This document shows positions 1-6,405 of a stretch of 8,868 nt of DNA, piece by piece; the stretch's first letter is position 1; every line of letters starts with the position of its first letter. The position numbers and the translations under genes were made by a program. Location of the stretch: assembly GCA_963169055.1 (NCBI GenBank), contig CAUJFU010000112.1, positions 1 through 8,868 of the forward strand, written 5' to 3'. The notes under the pieces were generated by a model. That model did not search any database and was not told the DNA's origin. It worked only from the letters and a program-made list of their open reading frames with translations. Origin of the DNA: Myxococcota bacterium. Its GTDB lineage: Bacteria; Myxococcota_C; UBA6777.

Positions 1-40
1 CGCTCCTACGAACATAGTAACTACCCGATGAATGTTTTTG

Positions 41-89
41 TGGGGGGCTGCCCCACACCCCGCAAGGGAGCGCAGCTCCCTTGACCCCA
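41..89. repeat. REP-like double-hairpin intergenic element
   Basis: Two adjacent GC-rich inverted repeats lie in the spacer left of the receiver gene. The first pairs TGGGG (41-45) with CCCCA (51-55). The second pairs CAAGGGAGC (63-71) with GCTCCCTTG (75-83), a perfect 9-bp stem around a 3-base centre. The outer TGGGG can also pair with the CCCCA at 85-89, giving a cloverleaf-like nested fold. No T-run follows on either strand, so it does not look like a simple intrinsic terminator. Compact paired palindromes of this kind are typical of dispersed extragenic repeats (REP/MITE-like) and are often mistranslated as short basic ORFs. Copy number cannot be seen from this window. Confidence 0.55.
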
Positions 90-189
90 TGTTGGCGGAA
101 TGATCTGATCTTTTTCAAACCAACGACTCTGCCGCTTGAAGCACCACGAACACGGCTTTTTTTGGCAAATGCGTCGCCCATCAACACGT

Positions 190-1032
190 TCAAAAACCAG
201 CGGCAAGAAAACGCGCTTGGATCATCAGCGCATCGCAATCGACGGGCTTGTTCATGATCAAGGCCGCCCCTGCACGCATCATCGCATCTTCTAGTTCGTC
301 TGAGATCTCGTCCGAAAAAACGAAGATGGTCACACCCCGAGCTTTTGCCCAACGCAAAAGCTCGATCGAATGTTCTTGAGCACCATCCAACACAAGCAAC
401 ATCGGGGGTTTGTGAGCGATATCTCCAATCGCGCTATCCATACTGTCCCACGCACGAACTTGGCATCCCTGCGCCACCAGCGAAACCCGTAAGCGATTGC
501 GATGGATGACGTCAGCGTCCACCACAACCACATCCAGCCCCGCACGTCCCATCCGCACCATCATCGCTTCTTCTTTGATACGCTCCAAGTCAGGGGGCTT
601 GGAAAAAAACTGGTCGGCTCCCGCAGACAAACAAGCCTCTTGCCACACCGCAGCATCTAATTCAGACACCACAAAGATCGGAAGATGCGGGCTTTGCGCT
701 TTGATCGTCCGAACAAGATCTGCCCCTTGAAAGTCCGGCACTTGCACCTCACAGATCAACAGATCCAAATCGATCATCATCGATTTCATCATCGCTTCGG
801 AACCAGTCGAGCAAGTGTGGATGTTGTACCCTTCTCCAGACAAGACGAGTTTCATCAACGAAAGGAACTGAACATCCGGATCAACGAGTAAGATCTGCAC
901 AGTGCATCCGCTTTTGTTGACGTCTTCTTCTCGGTGCTTTCTCCCAAAAAACCACCGTATGCCACACAAGAGGGGGCCTTTTTTTGACGGCGTTGGTTTC
1001 TTCTTCGCAGACCACCATTGCCCCTGTTGCAA
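190..1032 (-). CDS. Tandem double receiver (REC-REC) response-regulator-like protein
   Basis: This is a two-component-type protein of up to 280 residues made of two CheY-like receiver domains with no DNA-binding or enzymatic output domain. REC1 (about residues 45-155) begins VQILLVDPD and has E95 where the phosphoacceptor Asp normally sits (LLICEVQVPD), S123 at the Ser/Thr switch position and K145 in SKPPD. REC2 (about 166-278) keeps D172, D216 at the phosphosite (LLVLDGAQ), S240 and K262 in NKPVD. REC1 is therefore predicted to be non-phosphorylatable or phosphomimetic, and REC2 potentially phosphorylatable. The start is uncertain. The longest form begins at TTG 1030-1032 with an AGAAGGGG stretch about 4 bases upstream and adds a basic, Trp-rich leader of about 44 residues. 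The alternative is GTG at 898-900 (residue 45), right at the REC1 beta-1 strand. It lies 125 bp downstream of typA on the same strand, with no obvious partner kinase in view. The protein may act as a phosphorelay intermediate or a protein-interaction adaptor; this is inference. Confidence 0.85.
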   Translation of the reverse strand: MQQGQWWSAKKKPTPSKKGPLLCGIRWFFGRKHREEDVNKSGCTVQILLVDPDVQFLSLMKLVLSGEGYNIHTCSTGSEAMMKSMMIDLDLLICEVQVPDFQGADLVRTIKAQSPHLPIFVVSELDAAVWQEACLSAGADQFFSKPPDLERIKEEAMMVRMGRAGLDVVVVDADVIHRNRLRVSLVAQGCQVRAWDSMDSAIGDIAHKPPMLLVLDGAQEHSIELLRWAKARGVTIFVFSDEISDELEDAMMRAGAALIMNKPVDCDALMIQARFLAAGF

Positions 1033-1041
1033 GCATCCCCT

Positions 1042-1070
1042 TCTCTAACAGAAGCCATCCACCGCGTCAA
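1042..1070 (-). promoter_or_regulatory. Possible sigma70-type promoter for the receiver gene
   Basis: On the minus strand a TTGACG hexamer (1065-1070) is followed after 17 bases by TAGAGA (1042-1047). The -35 matches consensus at 5 of 6 positions but the -10 at only 3 of 6. If used, transcription would begin almost at the TTG start, which would favour the internal GTG start at 898-900. This is a weak prediction from hexamers alone. Confidence 0.22.
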
Positions 1071-1157
1071 GAATAGCGAACGCCCCGCCTTTCCCCCTCA
1101 AGTCCCTTCCCCCCCAAGCCACAACCATGTTGCGAACCGCGCCACTCGGATTCGGGA

Positions 1158-2969
1158 TTAAGCGCTTTCCGCCAACACAGGCCGACGATTGGCTTCGAGG
1201 ACCACCTTGCGCAAGCGGATCTCTTTGGGGGTGACTTCGACCATCTCATCATCGCGGATCCATTCGAGATAATCTTCGAGAGACATCCGAGGCGGCGGCG
1301 TCAAGATGATGGCTTCGTCTTTTCCAGCAGCGCGGATGTTCGTGAGTTTCTTTTCGCGGCCCACGTTGACGTTGAGGTCGTTGGGACGGCTGTGTTCGCC
1401 GACGATCATCCCTTCGTAGATGGGAACACCCGGAGGAATAAATAGCTGTCCACGCGGTTGCAGCTTAAACAACGCATACGCTGTCGACTCATCCGAACGA
1501 TCGGCGACCATCGCTCCGTTGGAGCGGCGTGCGATCGGCCCTGCCCAAGGAGCCCAACGCTCGAACACGCTGGTCATAATCGCGGTTCCTCGCGTTTGTG
1601 TGAGCATCTGCGAACGCAAACCAAACAAGCCTCGTGTGGGGATCAAGTATTCGACCCGAACACGCGCACCTTCTTGTTTTTGTTGAGAGAGCTGTGCCTT
1701 ACGGGTTCCCAACAATTGTGTGACGGCCCCAAGGTGTTCTGTGGGAACGTCGATCACCAAACGCTCGATCGGTTCTTCTTTTCCGCCCTCTCCTTGACGG
1801 ACGACGACTTGGGGGTTGCGCACGCAAAACTCGTACTTTTCACGACGCATATTCTCGATCAAAACAGCCAATTGGAGTTCACCACGCGCAAGAACACGAA
1901 ACTGTTCGGGTGTATCGCCTTCTTCCACGCGGATGCTGACGTTGGCGTAGGCTTCGCGCATCAGCCGTTCGCGCAGTTGGCGGCTGGTCACAAACTCGCC
2001 CCCGCTGCGGCCTGCAAGCGGGCCGTTGTTGACCTGAAACGTCATCGCAACGGTGGGTTCTTCGACGCGGATCGCATCGAGCGTTTGAGGATGTGTCGGA
2101 TCGCAGAGCGTGTCGCCGATGTTGACTTCTTCGATACCCGATACTGCGACAAGATCACCACTTCGGGCTTCTTCGAGAGGCACTCGCTTGATGCCGTGGA
2201 AGGTGAACAACCCCGTCACGCGATAGCGTTTGGGCTTGGTGTCTTCGCCTTGCACGAGGGTCATCTCGCTGGTGCGGATCAAACCTGACAACACGCGACC
2301 AATCACCAAACGCCCGACGTACGGGTCATAGCTCAGTTGGTTGACCTGCATACAAAAGGGTTCGTGCGAAAGATCTTCGGGAGCGGGTAGGCGTTCTGCG
2401 ATGGCTTCGACAAGAGGGCGCAGATCCACGCCGGGCTTGCTTAGATCGCGGGTCGCTGTGCCAACACGGGCATTGGTATACACCACGGGAAAGTCGATAT
2501 CTTCGGAACCCAGTTCCAAGAAAAGCTCGTATATTTCATTCAGAACTTCTTTGGGTCGTGCATCATCGCGGTCGATCTTGTTGATGGCGACCAAGGCAGG
2601 CAGTTTGAGTTCAAAAGCTTTGCGCAAGACAAAGCGAGTTTGAGGCAGCGGGCCTTCGGCGGCATCGACCAACAACAAGACGCCGTCCACCATCCGAAGG
2701 GTGCGTTCCACTTCGCCCCCAAAGTCCGAGTGGCCGGGTGTATCGACCAGTTGCAAGCGCATATCGCCGAATTGGACGGAGGTTGCTTTGGCGAGAATGG
2801 TGATCCCGCGCTCACGTTCTTGATCGTTGGAATCCATCACGCGATCTTCGACGTGTTGGTTCTCGCGAAAGATCCCCCCCTGCCGAAACAAGGCATCCAC
2901 AAGCGTGGTTTTTCCGTGGTCGACGTGTGCGACGATCGCAAGGTTGCGTAAATTCTCTCGTTTGGCCAT
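1158..2969 (-). CDS. typA: Translational GTPase TypA/BipA
   Basis: This is a ribosome-binding GTPase of the EF-G/LepA class, known to act in 50S subunit assembly and in stress or low-temperature adaptation. All diagnostic elements are present in 603 residues, close to the family length of about 600-615. The P-loop is AHVDHGKT (14-21), switch I is RERGITI (52-58), G3 is DTPGH (76-80) and G4 is NKID (130-133). A beta-barrel domain II spans about 200-295, EF-G-like domains III and V follow, and the TypA-specific C-terminal domain carries the hallmark YEGMIVGEHSR (518-528) and KKLTNIRAAGKDEA (540-553). The G5 position reads TNA rather than the more usual SA. The start is ATG 2967-2969. The upstream GAGAGAACGAAGAAA gives only a weak Shine-Dalgarno, but the N-terminus MAKRENLRNLAIVAHVDHG fits the family exactly. 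The stop is TAA. It is divergent from the methyltransferase at 3287 and upstream of the double-receiver gene. Confidence 0.98.
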   Translation of the reverse strand: MAKRENLRNLAIVAHVDHGKTTLVDALFRQGGIFRENQHVEDRVMDSNDQERERGITILAKATSVQFGDMRLQLVDTPGHSDFGGEVERTLRMVDGVLLLVDAAEGPLPQTRFVLRKAFELKLPALVAINKIDRDDARPKEVLNEIYELFLELGSEDIDFPVVYTNARVGTATRDLSKPGVDLRPLVEAIAERLPAPEDLSHEPFCMQVNQLSYDPYVGRLVIGRVLSGLIRTSEMTLVQGEDTKPKRYRVTGLFTFHGIKRVPLEEARSGDLVAVSGIEEVNIGDTLCDPTHPQTLDAIRVEEPTVAMTFQVNNGPLAGRSGGEFVTSRQLRERLMREAYANVSIRVEEGDTPEQFRVLARGELQLAVLIENMRREKYEFCVRNPQVVVRQGEGGKEEPIERLVIDVPTEHLGAVTQLLGTRKAQLSQQKQEGARVRVEYLIPTRGLFGLRSQMLTQTRGTAIMTSVFERWAPWAGPIARRSNGAMVADRSDESTAYALFKLQPRGQLFIPPGVPIYEGMIVGEHSRPNDLNVNVGREKKLTNIRAAGKDEAIILTPPPRMSLEDYLEWIRDDEMVEVTPKEIRLRKVVLEANRRPVLAESA

Positions 2970-3286
2970 TTTCTTCGTTCTCTCAATACACAGCGCCCAC
3001 CGCGTCGATCGCGTGGCTCACTGAAACAAAAACCCTAAGCACATTCTTGACACACAGCAAAGCAACAACATACATCCAAAAGCCCAACGGTTTGCGCGTT
3101 TGCACAGGCGAGCACGCCTCACCAACACGCATGATCTTCATAAAACCTTTGAAAAACGGCTTCTTGACCGCGTTCTGGTCGCCTTCTGGCCTTTCGGCGG
3201 CGGCAAAGTAGCACCGACCCTTTGCGCTGTCAACTGTGGCGTTGCATTTCAACTTGGCACTGACTTGTTCGTTTGTAGGAGCTTTG
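2970..3286. other. 317-bp divergent intergenic region (typA / DUF938 methyltransferase)
   Basis: This spacer must contain the promoters for both flanking genes. The only good -35-like hexamer on the plus strand is TTGACA at 3047-3052. It is followed after 17-18 bases by a poor -10 (ATACAT/TACATC, 3070-3076), so it is a tentative promoter for the methyltransferase with a leader of about 200 bases. A small hairpin AGGCG-AGCA-CGCCT lies at 3106-3119. The minus strand has an uninterrupted 127-codon frame (2983-3366) that runs through the spacer and overlaps the 5' end of the methyltransferase. It has a hydrophobic C-terminal third but no recognised domain and no clear ribosome-binding site, so I do not call it a gene. 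Nothing else was recognised here. Confidence 0.5.
3277..3281 (+). promoter_or_regulatory. Shine-Dalgarno that fixes the methyltransferase start
   Basis: AGGAG lies 5 bases before ATG 3287-3289. It decides against the upstream in-frame ATG at 3236, which would add 17 residues and has no comparable site. Confidence 0.75.
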
Positions 3287-3928
3287 ATGTCCACCCCCGA
3301 AGATCTCCGACGCCACGCCCCCGCCACCCAACGCAATCGCGCTCCCATCCTCGATGTCTTGCGCACCTACTTCCAAACAACCCGTCGCGTCTTGGAGATC
3401 GCAAGCGGTACAGGAGAGCATGCCGTCTACTTCGGTTCACACCTCCCTCATCTCGACTGGCAAACCAGCGATCTCGATCCCACCGCCCGCGCAAGCATCC
3501 AAGCATGGCTCCAAGACGCGGATATCCCAAATGTCCATCCTCCCCTTGCGTTGGATGTTTGCAAGCTCCCTTGGCCTGTGCGCGATCTAGATGCGATCGT
3601 CTGCATCAATATGATCCACATCGCCCCGTGGGCAGCGTGCGAAGCCTTGTTCCAAGGAGCCTCGCAAAGCCTGTCTCCAGACGGTTGGTTGTATCTGTAC
3701 GGGCCGTTCAAACGCCACGGCGAACACACCGCCCCAAGCAACGAGGCTTTCGACCAATCTCTCCAACAACGCGATTCTGCGTGGGGCGTGCGCGATCTCG
3801 ATCAACAGATCGCTCCGTTGGCCCAACAATCGGGCTTTTGCGATCCCATCGTGGTCTCCATGCCCGCCAACAATCTCTCTGTGCTTTGGCGCAAAAACAA
3901 CCCACACGAACACTTCTCTTCGCCCTGA
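3287..3928 (+). CDS. DUF938 family SAM-dependent methyltransferase (METTL26-like)
   Basis: This is a predicted class I methyltransferase of 213 residues, matching the compact DUF938 family (about 200-215 aa). The N-terminus has the family signature RHAPATQRNRAPILDVL (9-25). The glycine-rich SAM motif is LEIASGTGEH (36-45), followed by the acidic SDLDP (61-65) and LDV (89-91). Family-specific blocks are INMIHIAPW (107-115), LYGPF (137-141), SNEAFDQSL (151-159), WGVRDL (166-171) and MPANNLSVLWR (192-202). The whole domain is intact and cytosolic, with no signal peptide. The start at ATG 3287 is chosen because AGGAG lies 5 bases upstream and the protein then begins at the family N-terminus. The stop is TGA. 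It is divergent from typA and is followed by 214 bp of non-coding DNA with 29-bp repeats, so it is probably monocistronic. The substrate is not known to me for this family, and no neighbour suggests one. Confidence 0.94.
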   Translation: MSTPEDLRRHAPATQRNRAPILDVLRTYFQTTRRVLEIASGTGEHAVYFGSHLPHLDWQTSDLDPTARASIQAWLQDADIPNVHPPLALDVCKLPWPVRDLDAIVCINMIHIAPWAACEALFQGASQSLSPDGWLYLYGPFKRHGEHTAPSNEAFDQSLQQRDSAWGVRDLDQQIAPLAQQSGFCDPIVVSMPANNLSVLWRKNNPHEHFSSP

Positions 3929-3963
3929 AACCGAACCCATAAACCACCTAGGCCAGACGAAGC

Positions 3964-4108
3964 GGACCGATCCGAACGCTTCTGTTCGCCACGATATAAC
4001 TCAAATGCTTCTGTTCGCCCCGATACGATCCGAGCGCTTCTATTCGCAACGATCCGATCCGAGCGATTCTGTTTATCCCGATATAACTCAAACGCCTCGA
4101 TTCGTCCC
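3964..4108. repeat. Five imperfect 29-bp tandem repeats
   Basis: Five head-to-tail units of exactly 29 bp occupy 3964-3992, 3993-4021, 4022-4050, 4051-4079 and 4080-4108. A decaying sixth begins at 4109 with GATAAAACGAG. The shared core is CGCTTCTGTTCGCCCC, with substitutions. The left half comes in two versions: GATATAACTCAAA in units 2 and 5, and CGATCCGA in units 1, 3 and 4. Unit 1 can form the hairpin CGAAC-GCTTCT-GTTCG; the others are degraded versions. The units abut with no spacers, so this is not a CRISPR array. A period of 29 does not keep a reading frame, so it is unlikely to be coding. Units 2 and 5 each contain TATAAC, similar to a -10 box. The array ends 34 bp before the ATG of the Cys-rich lipoprotein, which suggests a regulatory array or a decaying minisatellite. 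Confidence 0.8.
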
Positions 4109-4142
4109 GATAAAACGAGAAACACCACGAGCCACTCCACCG

Positions 4143-5240
4143 ATGTACCCAATTTGTTGTTCACCTCCGCATGCCTTCACTCCAAGACGCCCATCCCAAC
4201 GATGGTTTGCCGTCCTCTGGGGTGGGCTGTTGCTGTTTTTGATGAGCTGCCCTGCTCCGCAGCCTTCTTCCGAATGCACCACCGATGCGGACTGTACGGC
4301 CCCACAAACTTGCATCGCGGCGACCTGCCAATGCCCCACAGGAAAAGCCCGTTGTGGCGAGGTTTGCGCCGATCTTCAAACCAACAACCAACACTGCGGA
4401 AAATGCGGGATCGCTTGTCCTCCCCAACAAATCTGTGAAGCGGGGCGTTGCTTTTATCCCTGTCCCTCGGAAGCTCCGCTGCGTTGTGGCGAGATATGCG
4501 TCGATCCGCAAACCAATCCGCAACACTGCGGAGGATGCGCCTCACCTTGCCCGTCCATCCGTCCGATCTGCGGCCAAAGCAAGTGCTTCGATATCTGTCT
4601 CGGCCCCAACCTCCGTATCTGTTCGAGGCGCTGCGTCAACCTGCGCAACGATGTCCTCAACTGCGGATCTTGCGGCAAGATGTGCTTCCCAAGCCAATAC
4701 TGCTTTGGAGCAAGATGCGTCTGTCTACTCACCCAAACGCTGTGCGCCGAACGCTGCGTCGATCTCAGCACCAACACCAGCCATTGCGGAGCTTGCAACA
4801 ACGCTTGTGCGATCGGGCAAGTTTGCGCCGCAGGACAGTGCGTCACCGAATGTCCCGCAGCAACGCCATCCGTGTGTTTTGGCGGTTGTGTCGATCTCAA
4901 CACCAACGCCGCACATTGCGGTTCTTGCGGTCACAACTGCCTGTTCGGGCAAAACTGCAACCAGCTACGTTGCGAATGTCCCGCATCGACGAGCCTTTGC
5001 GAAGGTCGGTGCGCAGAGACACAAGCCGATAGCGAGCATTGCGGTGGTTGTGGAAATGCTTGTGAAGACGGGCATGTCTGCGCCGCTGGAAGCTGCGTCC
5101 TTCAGTGTCCATCCGTCACGCCCACCGCTTGTCTTGGCGGATGCTTCGACACCAAACAAAACAACACCCATTGTGGCGGATGCAACAAGCCCTGTCTGTC
5201 CCATCAAACCTGCAAAAATGGACGATGCTCTTCCCCATAA
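4143..5240 (+). CDS. Cys-rich repeat protein, predicted secreted lipoprotein
   Basis: This is a 365-residue predicted exported protein. The N-terminus has a basic stretch RRPSQR (15-20), a hydrophobic core WFAVLWGGLLLFLM (21-34) and a lipobox-like LMSC with C36 as the candidate lipidated Cys. The Met at -2 makes the lipobox imperfect. The mature part is a tandem array of seven Cys-rich modules. Their HCGxC or NCGxC cores start near residues 84, 128, 173, 214, 258, 299 and 343, a period of 41-45 residues. Each module reads roughly C.G.CVDL.TN..HCG.CG..C..GQ.C..G.C. An incomplete Cys-rich segment (44-64) precedes them. The regular Cys pairs imply a disulphide-stabilised extracellular stalk. Similar modules are common in predicted surface proteins of myxobacteria and relatives; I know no function for them. 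The start at 4143 is chosen because the ATG at 4005 lies inside the 29-bp repeats and would bury the signal peptide. No strong Shine-Dalgarno is visible. The stop is TAA, 52 bp before the ATPase gene. Confidence 0.87.
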   Translation: MYPICCSPPHAFTPRRPSQRWFAVLWGGLLLFLMSCPAPQPSSECTTDADCTAPQTCIAATCQCPTGKARCGEVCADLQTNNQHCGKCGIACPPQQICEAGRCFYPCPSEAPLRCGEICVDPQTNPQHCGGCASPCPSIRPICGQSKCFDICLGPNLRICSRRCVNLRNDVLNCGSCGKMCFPSQYCFGARCVCLLTQTLCAERCVDLSTNTSHCGACNNACAIGQVCAAGQCVTECPAATPSVCFGGCVDLNTNAAHCGSCGHNCLFGQNCNQLRCECPASTSLCEGRCAETQADSEHCGGCGNACEDGHVCAAGSCVLQCPSVTPTACLGGCFDTKQNNTHCGGCNKPCLSHQTCKNGRCSSP

Positions 5241-5276
5241 AGCAACGTCCTCGAAACGTCACCGCACCCGCGCCAC

Positions 5277-5282
5277 AAAGGA
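5277..5282 (+). promoter_or_regulatory. Shine-Dalgarno for the ATPase gene
   Basis: AAAGGA lies 10 bases upstream of ATG 5293-5295. It supports this start over in-frame upstream starts, which overlap the Cys-rich gene and add only low-complexity translation ahead of the conserved MQLKEIHLKGFKS N-terminus. Confidence 0.55.
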
Positions 5283-5292
5283 AAAACATTCG

Positions 5293-6405
5293 ATGCAACT
5301 CAAAGAGATCCACCTCAAGGGTTTCAAATCCATCGACAACCAAAACGGGCAAGACATCTCTTTTGGCAAGATCACTCTTTTGTTGGGGGCCAATGGCTGC
5401 GGAAAAACCAATCTAGTCTCTTTCTTTCGGCTCCTTGGTTCCCTTGCTACCGGTGCTTTACAACAACATACCGCCAAACAAGGCGCTCACACCTTGCTTT
5501 TTTATGGACCCAAAGTGACGGGCTCTCTGGAGTTTTCCGTTTCAGTAGAAGAGGCAACCCACACCGACCACTACGGTGTAAGTTTGTCTTACGCCGCCTC
5601 GGAGCGCTTGTTTGTAAGTTCCGAAACAGTCCGTCGCATCGAACAAAACACCACCAGTCCCCAAGCCGAGGTGCTGAGCGAGGGCAGTTCAGAAGCCGCT
5701 TTAAGCCTAGAGACGCACTCAAAAAACAAAGCGCTTCGTGATTTTTTTGCAAGTATTCAAACGTTTCAATTTCACGATACTTCGGATACAGCGCGTATCA
5801 AGAGCCGTTGTTATGTAGATGATGCTTCCTTTTTGCGCAGCGATGCAGGAAATCTGGCTGCTTTTTTGAAAGCCCTCAAAGAAAGCGATCCCTACAACCG
5901 ATACTACAAAAGGATCGTCAGCCACATCCAACGGATCATGCCCCAACTCAATGATTTCGTTCTGGATACGCTAACGACGAATGAACGGTACGTTCGTTTG
6001 AATTGGACGGATCGCACTCGCCCTGATTACCTCTTTGGACCCGATCAGTTATCGGACGGTTCGTTGCGGTTTATGGCGCTCAGCACACTCTTGTTACAAC
6101 CACCCGCCTTTTTCCCGAAAGTGATCGTCTTGGATGAACCTGAATTAGGTCTGCATCCCGCAGCAATCGTTGAATTGGCCGGCCTGATCAAACGTGCTTC
6201 GCAACACACGCAGATCATTGCTGCCACCCAATCTCCCCGATTAATCGATGAATTTTCATCGGAAGACATCGTCATCGTCGAGCGAGATCCTCGTTCAGGA
6301 ACCAGCGCGTTTCGCAGACTTGAAGCAAACCAACTGAACGAATGGCTTCAACAGTACAGTCTTTCCGAACTTTGGGAGAAAAATGTCCTTGGAGGCCAAC
6401 CATGA
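5293..6405 (+). CDS. AAA/ABC-type ATPase (AAA_15/AAA_21-like) of an ATPase-DUF4276 pair
   Basis: This 370-residue SMC/RecF-like single-head ATPase starts with the typical MQLKEIHLKGFKSI (1-14). Walker A is GANGCGKT (32-39), the ABC-type signature is LSDGS (253-257), Walker B is VIVLDEP (277-283) followed by ELGLHP, and a switch region ATQSP (311-315) precedes the C-terminal beta-strands. The middle (about 60-230) is a family-variable insert with no long coiled coil, so it is not an SMC or Rad50 arm. No nuclease or TOPRIM domain is fused to it. Its TGA stop overlaps the ATG of the DUF4276 gene (ATGA, 6402-6405), so the two products are almost certainly made together and probably form a complex. 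Stretches of the gene are clearly AT-richer than the flanking Cys-rich gene, compatible with horizontal acquisition. By analogy with AriA of PARIS and OLD-like or Septu ATPases, it may be the sensor or scaffold subunit of an anti-phage module. That role is inference. Confidence 0.93.
   Translation: MQLKEIHLKGFKSIDNQNGQDISFGKITLLLGANGCGKTNLVSFFRLLGSLATGALQQHTAKQGAHTLLFYGPKVTGSLEFSVSVEEATHTDHYGVSLSYAASERLFVSSETVRRIEQNTTSPQAEVLSEGSSEAALSLETHSKNKALRDFFASIQTFQFHDTSDTARIKSRCYVDDASFLRSDAGNLAAFLKALKESDPYNRYYKRIVSHIQRIMPQLNDFVLDTLTTNERYVRLNWTDRTRPDYLFGPDQLSDGSLRFMALSTLLLQPPAFFPKVIVLDEPELGLHPAAIVELAGLIKRASQHTQIIAATQSPRLIDEFSSEDIVIVERDPRSGTSAFRRLEANQLNEWLQQYSLSELWEKNVLGGQP
6391..6395 (+). promoter_or_regulatory. 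Shine-Dalgarno inside the ATPase 3' end, for the DUF4276 gene
   Basis: GGAGG lies 6 bases before ATG 6402-6404, within the last codons of the ATPase. With the ATGA overlap it marks a translationally coupled pair and rules out the in-frame ATG at 6342 as the likely start. Confidence 0.8.

Noticed and set aside
21-206. 61-codon minus-strand frame next to the receiver gene
   Set aside because: It is a translation of the double-hairpin element at 41-89 and overlaps the receiver gene's 3' end; it has no domain-like pattern.
1458-2288. 276-codon plus-strand frame antisense to typA
   Set aside because: typA is certain in this interval; the antisense frame is open only because of codon-position bias and shows no motif.
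3100-3942. 280-codon plus-strand frame overlapping the methyltransferase
   Set aside because: It is a +1/+2 shadow, Arg/Pro/Ser-rich, and the DUF938 motifs are in the other frame.
3929-3963. Intrinsic terminator after the methyltransferase
   Set aside because: No stem followed by a T-run was found.
3964-4108. CRISPR array
   Set aside because: Units abut with no unique spacers, vary between copies, and no cas genes are nearby.
4285-5292. Stop-free extension of 336 codons upstream of the ATPase in its own frame
   Set aside because: It is the out-of-frame reading of the Cys-rich gene (Ala/Ser/Pro-rich); the ATPase family N-terminus and the AAAGGA site place the start at 5293.
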